Assembly: GCA_029008875.1 (NCBI GenBank)
Contig: JAQXJP010000035.1
Span: forward strand, 337,936 to 401,935
DNA length: 64,000 nucleotides
Origin: Lachnospiraceae bacterium
GTDB taxonomy: Bacteria > Bacillota > Clostridia > Lachnospirales > Lachnospiraceae
Reading direction: 5' to 3'
Numbering within the stretch: position 1 is the stretch's first letter; every line of letters starts with the position of its first letter. This document shows positions 45,264 to 54,338 of the stretch, piece by piece. Under the pieces are notes generated by a model. That model was not told where the DNA came from, searched no databases, and was given only the letters and a program-made list of their open reading frames with translations. Made by a program: the position numbers and the translations under genes.

Positions 45264-47423
45264 ATGGAATTTCATTTTAATAAAGATACACTATCTGATT
45301 TTACCGCCAATATCCACCGTGAATGGGCTATCACCAACGGGATTGGAGGCTATGCCGGCAGCTCTGTCCTGGGCGCACACAATCGCACCCACCAGGGATA
45401 CCTGATTGCCAGCTACCACCCACCGGTGGAGCGCTATATGGTTTTTTCCAAGACTAATGAGACAATAGAGCAGGCCGATACCACCTGGGATCTGACCACA
45501 GGCCAGTATGCTGGGGAGCCCATCTCCCGGACCGTAGTGTCAGGGGAAGATGTCCCCGAAGAATACAAGCGCAGCGACACGGTCAATGTGGAGTCCGATT
45601 TCGTGCCACGGCGCCCGGTCTATCGAACCGGCAATCAGTTTTTGGCAGATTTCTGCTACGATGGCAATGTGCATTTTACCTATCAGATGGGAGAACTGAC
45701 CATCCGCAAAACCATATTTATGGTCCAGGGGCATAATAAGACGGTCATCCTGTACGATGTGGACAACGCGGGAGGTGAGGCCACGCTCTCTGTCACGCCT
45801 CTATTTAACTTCCGAGATCACAGCGGTTCCTCCACACCGGAGACGCTGCAGTTCGATACCCAAAAAATCGAGAGCGAGGATCCACGGAAATTGAACGGGG
45901 TTCTGCTGTATCCAAAGAATCAGCCCGACGAGTATTACGTCTGGCTCTCCGGCAGTCCCTGCGATATCCGGGATAACGACAGCCTGTACGATGTGGATAT
46001 GCAGTTTCAGACGGAAGTGGACAATGAGGTTTCCGGCCTGGATTGCAATTACACGCCATATCAACTTTGCTTTTCCATCCCGGCCCACGGCAATTGCCGC
46101 CATGCAATCATTTGCGAGACTGGGAAAAAGGAAGAACTGACGGCCGACCTAGGCAATCTGGAGCGTGATGTATTGGCCCACGCCGACCTCTACTACGCAG
46201 AGTCCGTGAAATTTTACAATCACCTACTGGAAAAGGCTCAGTACAGCGATGACGATTTTGCCAATACCCTGGTGCTGGCTTCCAACCAGTTTTTGGCCAA
46301 GCGCCAGTCCACCGGACTCATGACGGTGCTTGCCGGTCTCCCCTGGTTCACGGATTGGGGGCGGGATACCATGATTGCATTTACCGGATTGACCCTGTGC
46401 ACCAAGCGCTTTCAGGAGGCTGCGGATATTCTCAAAACCTTTTCCATGTATGTACATCACGGGATGGTTCCAAATATGTTCCCGGATAACGGTGCGGAAC
46501 CTATGTACAACACCGTGGATGCCTCCCTTTGGTATTTTTATGCAGTGGAACGCTTTCTCACCTACACCGGCACCGAGGAGGCGAAGCGATATATCCAAAA
46601 GGAGATTTATCCTGCCCTGAAAGAAATTATCGCCGCCTACAAAAATGGTACCGACTTTTCCATCTACATGGATCGGGATTATCTCATTCATGCCGGAAGC
46701 GGAACCGATCAGGTCACCTGGATGGATGTGCGGGTGGGAGATTGGGTTGTCACTCCCCGACATGGAAAACCGGTGGAGATCAGCGCACTCTGGTACAATG
46801 CGTTGCGTGTCATGGAGGATCTCGCCACCCAATTTGGAGATGGGAACGACGCAAAAACGTATGGCGAGCTGGCCCAACATGTGAGGGAATCCTTCTGCCG
46901 GGAATTCTGGTACGAGGAAGGCGGATATCTGTATGATGTGGTGGACGGTGAGGAAAAAGACGCCAGTCTCCGCCCCAACCAGATTTATGCGGTCTCCCTT
47001 CCCTACACCATGTTGTCGGAAGAACAGGCTGCATCCGTCGTAAAGGTGGTGCAGGACCAGCTGGTTGCAGGTCCGGGCATCCGCTCCCTTGCGCCGAGCC
47101 ACAAGGATTATCATCCGATTTATCTCGGTTCCCTGCCAAAGCGTGACGCCGCATACCATCAGGGCACTGCCTGGGGATTCCTCATGGGCGGTTTCTTAAG
47201 CGCCTATATGAAAGTGAACCATCACTCCCCGGAAGCGGCACAAAAAGCGATGGATTTCCTAGAGCCGGTAAAGGAACATCTGACAGAGAACTGTGTCGGC
47301 TCTATCTGCGAGATTTTCGATGGGGATGCTCCCCATCTTGGCCGCGGCTGTTACGCTCAGGCCTGGAGCGTGGGTGAAGTGCTGCGAAGCTACACGGAGG
47401 ATATCAAACCATATCTGAAATAG
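45264..47423 (+). CDS. Glycogen debranching enzyme (amylo-alpha-1,6-glucosidase)
   Basis: A 719-residue protein of the bacterial glycogen-debranching family. The N-terminal GDE_N-type beta-sandwich (REWAITNGIGGYAGSSVLGA) is followed by a GH133-like (alpha/alpha)6 catalytic domain with WFTDWGRDTMIAFTGL and the C-terminal EIFDGDAPHLGRGCYAQAWS. It removes alpha-1,6 branches from glycogen or limit dextrins in the cytosol. GGGGAGGT precedes the ATG. It stands alone on the plus strand, and the next element is tRNA-Gly. The GH31 glucosidase at 51478 is a plausible partner in glucan use. Confidence 0.93.
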   Translation: MEFHFNKDTLSDFTANIHREWAITNGIGGYAGSSVLGAHNRTHQGYLIASYHPPVERYMVFSKTNETIEQADTTWDLTTGQYAGEPISRTVVSGEDVPEEYKRSDTVNVESDFVPRRPVYRTGNQFLADFCYDGNVHFTYQMGELTIRKTIFMVQGHNKTVILYDVDNAGGEATLSVTPLFNFRDHSGSSTPETLQFDTQKIESEDPRKLNGVLLYPKNQPDEYYVWLSGSPCDIRDNDSLYDVDMQFQTEVDNEVSGLDCNYTPYQLCFSIPAHGNCRHAIICETGKKEELTADLGNLERDVLAHADLYYAESVKFYNHLLEKAQYSDDDFANTLVLASNQFLAKRQSTGLMTVLAGLPWFTDWGRDTMIAFTGLTLCTKRFQEAADILKTFSMYVHHGMVPNMFPDNGAEPMYNTVDASLWYFYAVERFLTYTGTEEAKRYIQKEIYPALKEIIAAYKNGTDFSIYMDRDYLIHAGSGTDQVTWMDVRVGDWVVTPRHGKPVEISALWYNALRVMEDLATQFGDGNDAKTYGELAQHVRESFCREFWYEEGGYLYDVVDGEEKDASLRPNQIYAVSLPYTMLSEEQAASVVKVVQDQLVAGPGIRSLAPSHKDYHPIYLGSLPKRDAAYHQGTAWGFLMGGFLSAYMKVNHHSPEAAQKAMDFLEPVKEHLTENCVGSICEIFDGDAPHLGRGCYAQAWSVGEVLRSYTEDIKPYLK

Positions 47424-47431
47424 TGCACGCA

Positions 47432-47477
47432 TCAAGACAAATATTCAGACTTTATTTTTTCTGAATATTTGTCTTGA
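47432..47477 (+). terminator. Long hairpin after the debranching enzyme gene
   Basis: A perfect stem of about 17-18 bp (47432-47449 with 47460-47477) with a T-rich loop, 8 nt after the stop codon. It lacks a T-tract after the stem, and its right arm overlaps the -35 box of the tRNA promoter. Confidence 0.55.
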
Positions 47478-47502
47478 CATCCCCGGGTGCATCATGTATT
47501 AT
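47474..47502 (+). promoter_or_regulatory. Promoter of tRNA-Gly
   Basis: TTGACA (47474-47479), a 17-bp spacer and TATTAT (47497-47502), with an overlapping TATAAT at 47500-47505; 30 nt before the tRNA. Confidence 0.65.
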
Positions 47503-47532
47503 AATCCATGTTGAATTGAATAGTTCACATTT

Positions 47533-47603
47533 GCGGGTGTAGTTCAATGGTAGAACACCAGCCTTCCAAGCTGGATACGTGGGTTCGATTCCCATCACCC
47601 GCT
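47533..47603 (+). tRNA. tRNA-Gly(TCC)
   Basis: A 71-nt cloverleaf. The acceptor stem GCGGGTG pairs with CACCCGC. The anticodon loop CTTCCAA carries anticodon TCC at 47565-47567, reading GGA/GGG. The T-loop GTTCGATTC is standard. The 3' CCA is not encoded; a T-tract follows at once. Confidence 0.96.
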
Positions 47604-47626
47604 TTTTTCATACCCATTTTTACGCA

Positions 47627-47657
47627 AAAAAGAAGGCTGCAAAACAGCCTTCTTTTT
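47627..47657. terminator. Bidirectional terminator between tRNA-Gly and DUF6465 gene
   Basis: A 13-bp stem (47627-47639 with 47645-47657) with a 5-nt loop, flanked by A- and T-tracts. Confidence 0.85.
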
Positions 47658-47690
47658 GTTATACAACTTCTTATTATTAATACGAACAAA

Positions 47691-48074
47691 TTAGAACAGA
47701 TCTACTCTTCCGCTGAACTTCTCGTTGATTACGTAGTAAGCAGAATACTCTTCCGGCTTAACGTAAATGTTGATGGTCTTGATAGAAGATGCCTTGTGTC
47801 CTTCAGAAACGAACTGAGCCTTAACCTTCTCCTCAACAAGAGCGCTGTCAACCTCATGGTTCTGATACTGGATGATTGTCTTAGACTTAACTGCTACAGT
47901 CTTTGCTGCTGCCTTTGCAACAGTCTTCTTTGCAGTTGTCTTAACTGCTGTCTTAGCCTCAACAGCCTTCTTGGTTGCTGCTGCCTTCTTCGGAGCTGCC
48001 TTTGTCTCAACAGCCTTTGCTGCTGTCTTTGCTGCTTCCTTAACTTCTGTTACCTTAACTTCTTCCTTCTGCAT
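47691..48074 (-). CDS. DUF6465 family protein with histone-H1-like Ala/Lys head
   Basis: A 127-residue protein. Residues about 8-65 are almost entirely Ala, Lys, Thr and Val, with repeated AAKTAAKA-like units. The C-terminal 60 residues form a conserved globular part (TIIQYQNHEVDSALVEEKVK to SGRVDLF), matching DUF6465. The head resembles bacterial histone-H1-like or nucleoid-associated tails and may bind nucleic acid; this is inference only. Codon use (GCTGCT, AAGACT) suggests high expression. It lies 21 nt downstream of the HPr-like gene on the same strand. Confidence 0.8.
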   Translation of the reverse strand: MQKEEVKVTEVKEAAKTAAKAVETKAAPKKAAATKKAVEAKTAVKTTAKKTVAKAAAKTVAVKSKTIIQYQNHEVDSALVEEKVKAQFVSEGHKASSIKTINIYVKPEEYSAYYVINEKFSGRVDLF

Positions 48075-48095
48075 AACACTTTTCCTCCTTTTTTG

Positions 48096-48350
48096 TCATT
48101 CGCAAACTAAAAACTTCTCAATCGCCAACAATGCTTCCTGTTCATCGGTACCTTCGGCAACGATATCCAGGGACATTCCCTCCGTTGGGTTAAACGCCAT
48201 GATTCCCATGATACTCTTGGCATTAATCCTGCGGTTGTCACTCTCTAGCGTAATCTCACTGTCAAAACTGCAAGCAACCTGAACCAATTCCGCAATCGGA
48301 TTATCATGACCTTCTGATACATTAGATACAATAATGCTCTTCTTGCTCAT
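48096..48350 (-). CDS. HPr-like protein with altered active site (HDNP)
   Basis: An 84-residue HPr-fold protein. His15 is present, but the strongly conserved Ala16-Arg17 of HPr are Asp-Asn (GHDNP instead of HARP). The regulatory serine Ser46 sits in an intact INAKSIMGIM. Arg17 supports phosphoryl transfer in canonical HPr, so PTS activity is doubtful while regulation by HprK stays possible. There are no PTS genes beside it; it precedes the DUF6465 gene. It resembles the Crh-like protein at 17014 around the serine motif. Confidence 0.82.
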   Translation of the reverse strand: MSKKSIIVSNVSEGHDNPIAELVQVACSFDSEITLESDNRRINAKSIMGIMAFNPTEGMSLDIVAEGTDEQEALLAIEKFLVCE

Positions 48351-48506
48351 ACATATGTCCTTTCCAATCCTCTCTCCATACAATTTGAAATATAGCGCAA
48401 TTTGCAGGCAAACACAATACTCAAAAAAATTTCTGTGACAAATACACGACACATCTTTGAAACCTTGAGTTGATTTGTACAATTTTACAACATATTTCGC
48501 GCATTT

Positions 48507-51035
48507 TTATAAATATGAGAAAAAGACGTTTCCCGCGTTCTCAAACATTTCCGACGCGTTTTCCATGGTTACGGACTCCGTTGTCCGGGTCTTTGGATTG
48601 TATAAAAATACATTATTTGATGTATATCCTACAATTAAAACCGCGCGGTTTTGATCTGCAAGAGCGAACACCGGACTTCCGTTACTCACATAGAAAATAA
48701 CCTCCTCCACGGTGCAGCCGCTCAAATCCAAAACGGTTTTTTCTTTGAGGTATTGTTCCAGAATCCCCTTCGGAGTCTGTCCATTTTCCAACAGGGTATG
48801 AACGGTCACGTCCACATCATTGCGCTGAAGCATGATACTGATTGCACTGGCAATGGAATCCGCATCGGCATCTCCCTCGTTGGTACTCAGAGCTGAAAAT
48901 GCATTCTGCGTTTGCTTTCTCGCACGCATCCACACATAATTCTGATTCTCATCCACAACCACTCCCAATTGATCGTTAGCCTTTCGAATGGCATCGGAGA
49001 TACTGTCCGTTGCAAGGAGCACGTCCCCCTTCACATATACATAGAAGCGATCTTTTTCCTCCGAGGATTTCAATTTGATTATGGGAATCTCTTCCACAAT
49101 CATGGATTTGGCCACAATCTGTTTGGTCTTACCGGTATCAATCTCTTTTTTTAGCGCTAACTGATACTGGGTTTCCTTCACATCGGTGACGGTGCTGGTT
49201 ATGGTTACAATTTCCTCTTCCTCCGCATCCCGGTTCATAATGGTGTCCGTTCCGCAGCTTTCCAAATGATTCTCCACCACCTTTGCCAAGTCCACTTGTA
49301 TCATATGATTCTGAATACTGATTGATGCCACCCTTTTTCCTTCCGGCTCATAGGTTTTCAGAATTCCGTGTTTCTCCTCCGCAGTAGCCATGATTTTCAG
49401 TTTCTTAATCGGGAACGTCACATTCCCCGCCGCATCAACCTGAATTTCGTCCTTGTCCGCAATGCCGTATACAAAATCCTCCCCCACAAATCCCATGGGA
49501 ATCTGACAGCCTTCCGAATCGGCTTCGGTTTCAAAAATCTCACCGTTCTTCAAATCCATGATTTGAATTTTCTCACTGGAATATTTCTTTCCGGGCTCCA
49601 CCCACGCGAAGAAACGATTGGACTCCGAAGTGGCATAACAACCATCCTTAAGCCCGTCCAACACAATTTCCGCATTCAGAGAAAGCATGTCGATACGGTA
49701 CACCGCGCCATCCATCAGAATGTATACGAACCCTTGATCGTTTCCGTACATCAGCTGTCCCAATTCCGCGCCAAGCACTTCATAGGAGCGGTCCACCGGA
49801 ATAAAGCCTTCCTCCTCCACGGTGTGGGAGATTCCATCGTAACGGTACACACCGATACCGACCTCCCCCTCATGGATGCCACGGTTCATGTAACCGTATA
49901 TGATAAAGTCCACACTTCCCACTTCATCGATTCCCATGACCTGAATATCATGTTGATTCCAGTTTTCCCGGACATCAATTCCCTCTTCCCCTCGGAAACT
50001 GAATACCTTGGTCAGTTCATTGGAAGACTGGCTAAATCTCCACAGGTCTCCCTCCTGAACAAACGCCACCACATCCCCACTCTCATTGGATGCGTATTCG
50101 ATATGCTCATCGCGGATGCCAAGTTGAATCTTTGTCTTATCCGTGACAAAAGAATTCTCGCTTCGGAAAATCTGGTTCATTCTCCGTTCAAAGTTCAGCA
50201 CATACATACGGGTTGCCGTCTCCCGCAGACGGTAATATTCTTCCACATTGTAATACTCCATCTCCCCGGACTCCGTGGTATACACCACCACATAATCCAG
50301 AGTAATCACGTTGTAAGAAGAATTGATTTCCTTGAAGGACAAAACCGGGGTTGTCAGCTTTTTGCAATCAAAGTCCGCCCATGTAATCTGTTTTAAGGAA
50401 CAGCTCAAATCCACATATGCCAATGTGGTCGCATCTCCGGTGGCCGGATCCATATATGTGGGAATGAAGGTCGCGGCATCATCCCGGAAAGTATAGTCAT
50501 GGAATTGCAAGGCAAAGTCCAGACATTCCTCTGCGTAATAATCCTGAGCCTGTATAATTCTGGTATAGTAATATGCGTCCTGCTCCTCCATCGTCAGATG
50601 CAAGATCAACAGGTACTCTGTGTATTTTTCCAGGAGATTCTGCACCTGAAAAGTCACAGTGTATTTTCTTCCGTCCTTGGACAACGCATCCGTCAAATCA
50701 CCGTTTGCCACCAGACGCGTTTTGTCCAGGCTTCGGATTTCATAGCTTAATTCCTGCACGTCCTGTCCGTAGGAATCCACCAAAAGGGTCAAATTCCGGT
50801 CATCTCCAACGGGAGTGATGGAGTCCCTTACCATGGCGGCGTTCATCTCCTGTGCATAGCCGTGCATCTCGTTGATGTTCACATCGCCTTCCTGAAAGTA
50901 CATGACCGGCATTGTTGCCCGGGCCATGGTTGTGGTCATATCCTCACTGGACTGCTTCGTTATTAGATTGAAAAAAATCAGCGCAACAAAAAACACTGTC
51001 ACAAGTACTGTTGGCTTGATCCATTTTTTCTTCAT
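48507..51035 (-). CDS. Membrane-anchored 842-residue protein with degenerate C39-like peptidase domain
   Basis: Starts MKKKWIKP with one membrane segment (about residues 8-25) and is otherwise extracytoplasmic. The central region (about 280-560) has repeated beta-strand patterns resembling a propeller. The C-terminal roughly 140 residues align by eye with C39-like papain-fold peptidases (VIFYVSNGSPVFALADQ, VLIVGYTSNNVFLYNP). However, the usual catalytic Cys position is Asp-rich (EGDADADSIASAIS), and the HAVVIVGY-type His is Arg (NRAVLIVGY). It is therefore probably a non-catalytic binding domain. The role is unknown. It follows a small hypothetical gene by 20 nt. Confidence 0.75.
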   Translation of the reverse strand: MKKKWIKPTVLVTVFFVALIFFNLITKQSSEDMTTTMARATMPVMYFQEGDVNINEMHGYAQEMNAAMVRDSITPVGDDRNLTLLVDSYGQDVQELSYEIRSLDKTRLVANGDLTDALSKDGRKYTVTFQVQNLLEKYTEYLLILHLTMEEQDAYYYTRIIQAQDYYAEECLDFALQFHDYTFRDDAATFIPTYMDPATGDATTLAYVDLSCSLKQITWADFDCKKLTTPVLSFKEINSSYNVITLDYVVVYTTESGEMEYYNVEEYYRLRETATRMYVLNFERRMNQIFRSENSFVTDKTKIQLGIRDEHIEYASNESGDVVAFVQEGDLWRFSQSSNELTKVFSFRGEEGIDVRENWNQHDIQVMGIDEVGSVDFIIYGYMNRGIHEGEVGIGVYRYDGISHTVEEEGFIPVDRSYEVLGAELGQLMYGNDQGFVYILMDGAVYRIDMLSLNAEIVLDGLKDGCYATSESNRFFAWVEPGKKYSSEKIQIMDLKNGEIFETEADSEGCQIPMGFVGEDFVYGIADKDEIQVDAAGNVTFPIKKLKIMATAEEKHGILKTYEPEGKRVASISIQNHMIQVDLAKVVENHLESCGTDTIMNRDAEEEEIVTITSTVTDVKETQYQLALKKEIDTGKTKQIVAKSMIVEEIPIIKLKSSEEKDRFYVYVKGDVLLATDSISDAIRKANDQLGVVVDENQNYVWMRARKQTQNAFSALSTNEGDADADSIASAISIMLQRNDVDVTVHTLLENGQTPKGILEQYLKEKTVLDLSGCTVEEVIFYVSNGSPVFALADQNRAVLIVGYTSNNVFLYNPKTRTTESVTMENASEMFENAGNVFFSYL

Positions 51036-51055
51036 GGTTTCACCCTGCCGCCGTC

Positions 51056-51412
51056 TTACCACCAGCGATGTTGTCTGCGGAAACGGCATCTTCTTCTATA
51101 AATTTCATCAAGAAAGAGGATAAAGATCAGTTCATCCAAACGTTCCATATCCTCGTTCTCCTTCGCATATTCCATATGCATTTCTTCACTTAACCGATCC
51201 GCTTCCCGCCGAAGCATCATATTATCCGGATACTCGTCATAAATTCTGCTGCCTTCAAATTCCAGCCCGTCACAATAGTCTTCAATCTTCTTAAGAAGCC
51301 TTCTCGTCTTCGGATCGTAGGCACTTTTCATACGTTCAATATCCTGCTCATACTCCATCTCCGCCTGATACAAATTCTGGATTGGGAACATCATATAAAA
51401 CGGTGTCTTCAC
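51056..51412 (-). CDS. Hypothetical charged protein (about 118 aa)
   Basis: A highly charged, mainly helical protein (YQAEMEYEQDIERMKSAYDP, then RRLLKKIEDYCDGLEFEGSR) ending in an Arg-rich tail. It has no membrane segment or signal peptide. The start is either GTG at 51412, preceded by GGGGGA, or GTG at 51424; the first is preferred for spacing. It ends 20 nt before the 842-residue gene, so the two are probably co-transcribed. The family is not recognised. Confidence 0.6.
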   Translation of the reverse strand: MKTPFYMMFPIQNLYQAEMEYEQDIERMKSAYDPKTRRLLKKIEDYCDGLEFEGSRIYDEYPDNMMLRREADRLSEEMHMEYAKENEDMERLDELIFILFLDEIYRRRCRFRRQHRWW

Positions 51413-51477
51413 AAAATCCCCCACACACTATTATCTCTATATCATATGCCAAATATTGTGAGAGGTGCCCCGGCCAT

Positions 51478-53733
51478 CTATTTTCCGATCATCACCACTT
51501 CAATCTGATCGTAAGTCTCGTAATCATCGTGCATCAATGTTGTTGTAAGAGTTCCATCTGCATCCACGGTAAAGCGGTACAACGTATATGCTCCCTGACG
51601 GTATGCATAGTCCTCCCCGTTGTCGTGGAAATGAACCCATTCTCCACCCATTGGAGTGGTGAGCAGCATCAGTTTTCGGTAGGGTTTCTCCCCGACATAC
51701 TGCACCGGTTCATACATGGGAATCACACTGCCGCCCCGAATGTACATGGGGCACACATCAATCGGAGCCCCCCGCAAAATATTGCAGCCTCCCTCAATGC
51801 GCTCCCCGGTCCAATAATCATACCAGGTTCCTTCCGGGAGGTAGACCATTCTGGCGGTTGCCCCCTGCTCCAAAACCGGGGCCACTAATATATTTTCTCC
51901 CACCAAAAACTCACTGTTCAAATTGTAAGTCTTGGGATCATTCTCATAGTGAAGCACCAGGGGTCTCATGACCGGTAGCCCGTTCTGCTCCCCCTGATAG
52001 AACAAGTCGTAGATATAGGGCAGGAACCGATAGCGCAATTCCACGTATTTGCGGTAGATATCTACCACCTCATCCCCGAACTGCCACGGCTCCTGACGCC
52101 TTGCGCCCTTTGCGGAATGATTGCGGAAAAATGGTGAGAAAACAGCCGCCTCAATCCAGCGTGTCAAAAGCTCCGGCGTAGTATCCGCCCCAAATCCTCC
52201 GATATCTGTCCCTGCCAGGGAAAAACCGCTCATCCCAAGATTGCACAACTGGGGGATTAACATCTGCAAATGGGACCACAGGCTCTGGTTATCCCCTGTC
52301 CATACGGAGGAATATTTCTGGGTTCCGGCATAGCAGGCTCTCGTAATGACAAAGGGTCTCTTTCCGGTCAGCTTCTTCAGTCCGTCGAAGGTGGCCTTAC
52401 TCATATAGTGTCCGTAGACATTGTGCATCTCCGCGTGGTTGGTGGTGCGCTCCCCATCGTGGAACACCACATCCTTGGGCAATTCCCCCCGGAAGCTTGC
52501 AGGCTCATTCATATCATTCCATATTCCGCGCACTCCCAGCTCGGTCAAAAAGCGATGGTGTTCTCCCCACCAGTCTCGAACTTCCTGCCGCCCGAAATCC
52601 GGGTACACGGCATCTCCGGGCCACACCTCGTTGACATAGGTTTCCCCGTTCACATCTTGTGCAAAATACCCGTGCTCCATACCCTCATCGTACATGGAGT
52701 ACCCCGGTTCCACCTTTGTCCCCGGATCTATGATAACCACGGGCTTAAAGCCGGACTCCCCCAGCTCTGCAAAAAGCTTGCCCGGCTTTTCGTATTTTTC
52801 CTCATTCCAGGTAAACACCTTGAAATGATCCATATAGTCGATATCGTACTGCACCGATTCGCAGGGGATCTGCAACTGTCGGTACATGGTTGCCACCTCG
52901 CGAATATCCTCCGCGCACTCGTATCCCCAGCGGCACTGGTGGTATCCCAGAGTCCACAACTGCGGGAGTGGCGTCGTGCCCGTCAGGTAGGTGTAGTTTC
53001 CAATCACCTCCGCCATGGAACTGCCTCCCAGGAAATAGTAGTCCAAATTTCCATCATCCGCCGCATAGTAAAAGTACTCCGGATTCTCTTTGCCCAGGTC
53101 GATATAGCTGTGGAACGTGTTGTCGAAAAACAGGCCGTAGGTGCTCTCCTCCCTGTGGCAGATCAGGAAGGGAATGGATTTGTACAGCGCGTGGTAATCC
53201 TCATTGTGCGCCTGTGGAATATCGGAATTCCAGTTCTCGTACTCATAATTGCGCTTGTTCAAAAATCCGGTCTTGTCCCCAAGCCCGTAAAAGCACTCTG
53301 TCTTCCCCAGAGCCTTGACTGTGAGAACCTTATAATCGTTGCGCAGAAGATTGGAAATGTCATGCCCTTCCGCCTGCAAAATATCCAGAATCTGCTTGCT
53401 GACCGTCTTTTTCACGGTTCTTCCCTGACGGTAGTCCGACAACAGCAATGTACCGTCTGCGTCGTACACGTCGGTCATGAATTCATCCCCGATAATCACC
53501 GTGAGTTTGTCCGTGGATAATCGAAATTGTCCGTTCTCCAGACTTGCCTCCACCGTGCAAGGCTGACTCTTGTCCCCCTCGATGGCCTTCGAATAATGCT
53601 CTTTGTCCCAGCAAGGGACGAAGAAATTGATAATGTCCGGTGTGATAACAGACAGGATAACCTGCTGCTCTTCAAACTGTATCATAAACCGGTTATCTTC
53701 CTGTTTCCATGAGAGTAATTTTCCGTATTCCAT
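51478..53733 (-). CDS. Glycoside hydrolase family 31 alpha-glucosidase
   Basis: A 751-residue GH31 enzyme, cytosolic (no signal peptide). The catalytic nucleophile Asp lies in GIWNDMNEPASF and the acid/base Asp in WTGDNQSLWSHLQ, within the usual N-terminal beta-sandwich, (beta/alpha)8 barrel and C-terminal domains. The motif HQCRWGYE is typical of alpha-glucosidases. Substrates of the family include maltose-type and xylose-substituted oligosaccharides; sequence alone does not separate these. It sits downstream of the SH3 gene. Confidence 0.93.
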   Translation of the reverse strand: MEYGKLLSWKQEDNRFMIQFEEQQVILSVITPDIINFFVPCWDKEHYSKAIEGDKSQPCTVEASLENGQFRLSTDKLTVIIGDEFMTDVYDADGTLLLSDYRQGRTVKKTVSKQILDILQAEGHDISNLLRNDYKVLTVKALGKTECFYGLGDKTGFLNKRNYEYENWNSDIPQAHNEDYHALYKSIPFLICHREESTYGLFFDNTFHSYIDLGKENPEYFYYAADDGNLDYYFLGGSSMAEVIGNYTYLTGTTPLPQLWTLGYHQCRWGYECAEDIREVATMYRQLQIPCESVQYDIDYMDHFKVFTWNEEKYEKPGKLFAELGESGFKPVVIIDPGTKVEPGYSMYDEGMEHGYFAQDVNGETYVNEVWPGDAVYPDFGRQEVRDWWGEHHRFLTELGVRGIWNDMNEPASFRGELPKDVVFHDGERTTNHAEMHNVYGHYMSKATFDGLKKLTGKRPFVITRACYAGTQKYSSVWTGDNQSLWSHLQMLIPQLCNLGMSGFSLAGTDIGGFGADTTPELLTRWIEAAVFSPFFRNHSAKGARRQEPWQFGDEVVDIYRKYVELRYRFLPYIYDLFYQGEQNGLPVMRPLVLHYENDPKTYNLNSEFLVGENILVAPVLEQGATARMVYLPEGTWYDYWTGERIEGGCNILRGAPIDVCPMYIRGGSVIPMYEPVQYVGEKPYRKLMLLTTPMGGEWVHFHDNGEDYAYRQGAYTLYRFTVDADGTLTTTLMHDDYETYDQIEVVMIGK

Positions 53734-53787
53734 CCTGCTACCTCCAAAATCGATTTATCTGCCCTCTCTATTCACGGCAACGTCCTG

Positions 53788-54240
53788 CTAATCTATCTCA
53801 ATCTCCGCTGCAAATTCCGACTTGATGTATCCCACCTGATCGTTATATTGCACCTGGGCCCATTCTCCCTCTTCTCCCAGGAGGGTGACGGTTGTCCCCA
53901 CATCCAGTGTACAGATGACCTCGCAATCCGTGTTGGGCTGGGAACGAAGGTTGACACGCTGTGTTGTCTTAAGCGTCACCGTTGTCGCATCTGTCGTATC
54001 CGGCTCATTGTACACCTCCTCCGCATACTCAGTATCCAAGACGAGTTCGCTGTCCAAATCCTTGTTGAAATCCATGACAAATTCCTTCTGGGTCTCCGTC
54101 TCCGTCTGGGTCTCCTGTGCTGCTTTTTTCTTGGAAACTCCCACACAGATGAGCCCAACGATAATTCCTATAACAATCAAACAAAAAAGTACAAACACCG
54201 CTCTTGCGATAAAAACATCTCTTCTATGACTTGCCTTCAT
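53788..54240 (-). CDS. Membrane-anchored bacterial SH3 domain protein
   Basis: A 150-residue protein: a short basic head, one membrane segment (about residues 10-34), a Gln/Glu/Thr linker, then an SH3b domain (TTQRVNLRSQPNTDCEVICT, GEWAQVQYNDQVGYIKSEF) at about 88-145. SH3b domains usually bind peptidoglycan, so it probably sits at the outer membrane face in the wall. GAGGAT precedes the ATG. It is 54 nt upstream of the GH31 gene and may be co-transcribed with it. Confidence 0.85.
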   Translation of the reverse strand: MKASHRRDVFIARAVFVLFCLIVIGIIVGLICVGVSKKKAAQETQTETETQKEFVMDFNKDLDSELVLDTEYAEEVYNEPDTTDATTVTLKTTQRVNLRSQPNTDCEVICTLDVGTTVTLLGEEGEWAQVQYNDQVGYIKSEFAAEIEID

Positions 54241-54271
54241 TCTTCTATCCTCATTTCCATAAATTTTCGCT

Positions 54272-54308
54272 AAAAAAGGAATCCATACCGTAAGGTATAG
54301 ACTCCTTT
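54272..54308 (-). terminator. Terminator after the MATE transporter gene
   Basis: On the minus strand a 15-bp stem (54308-54294 with 54289-54275, two G-U pairs) with a 4-nt loop and six U residues, 30 nt after the MATE stop codon. Confidence 0.85.
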
Positions 54309-54338
54309 ATTATACACAGAATCCGTTTCTTATGCAAT

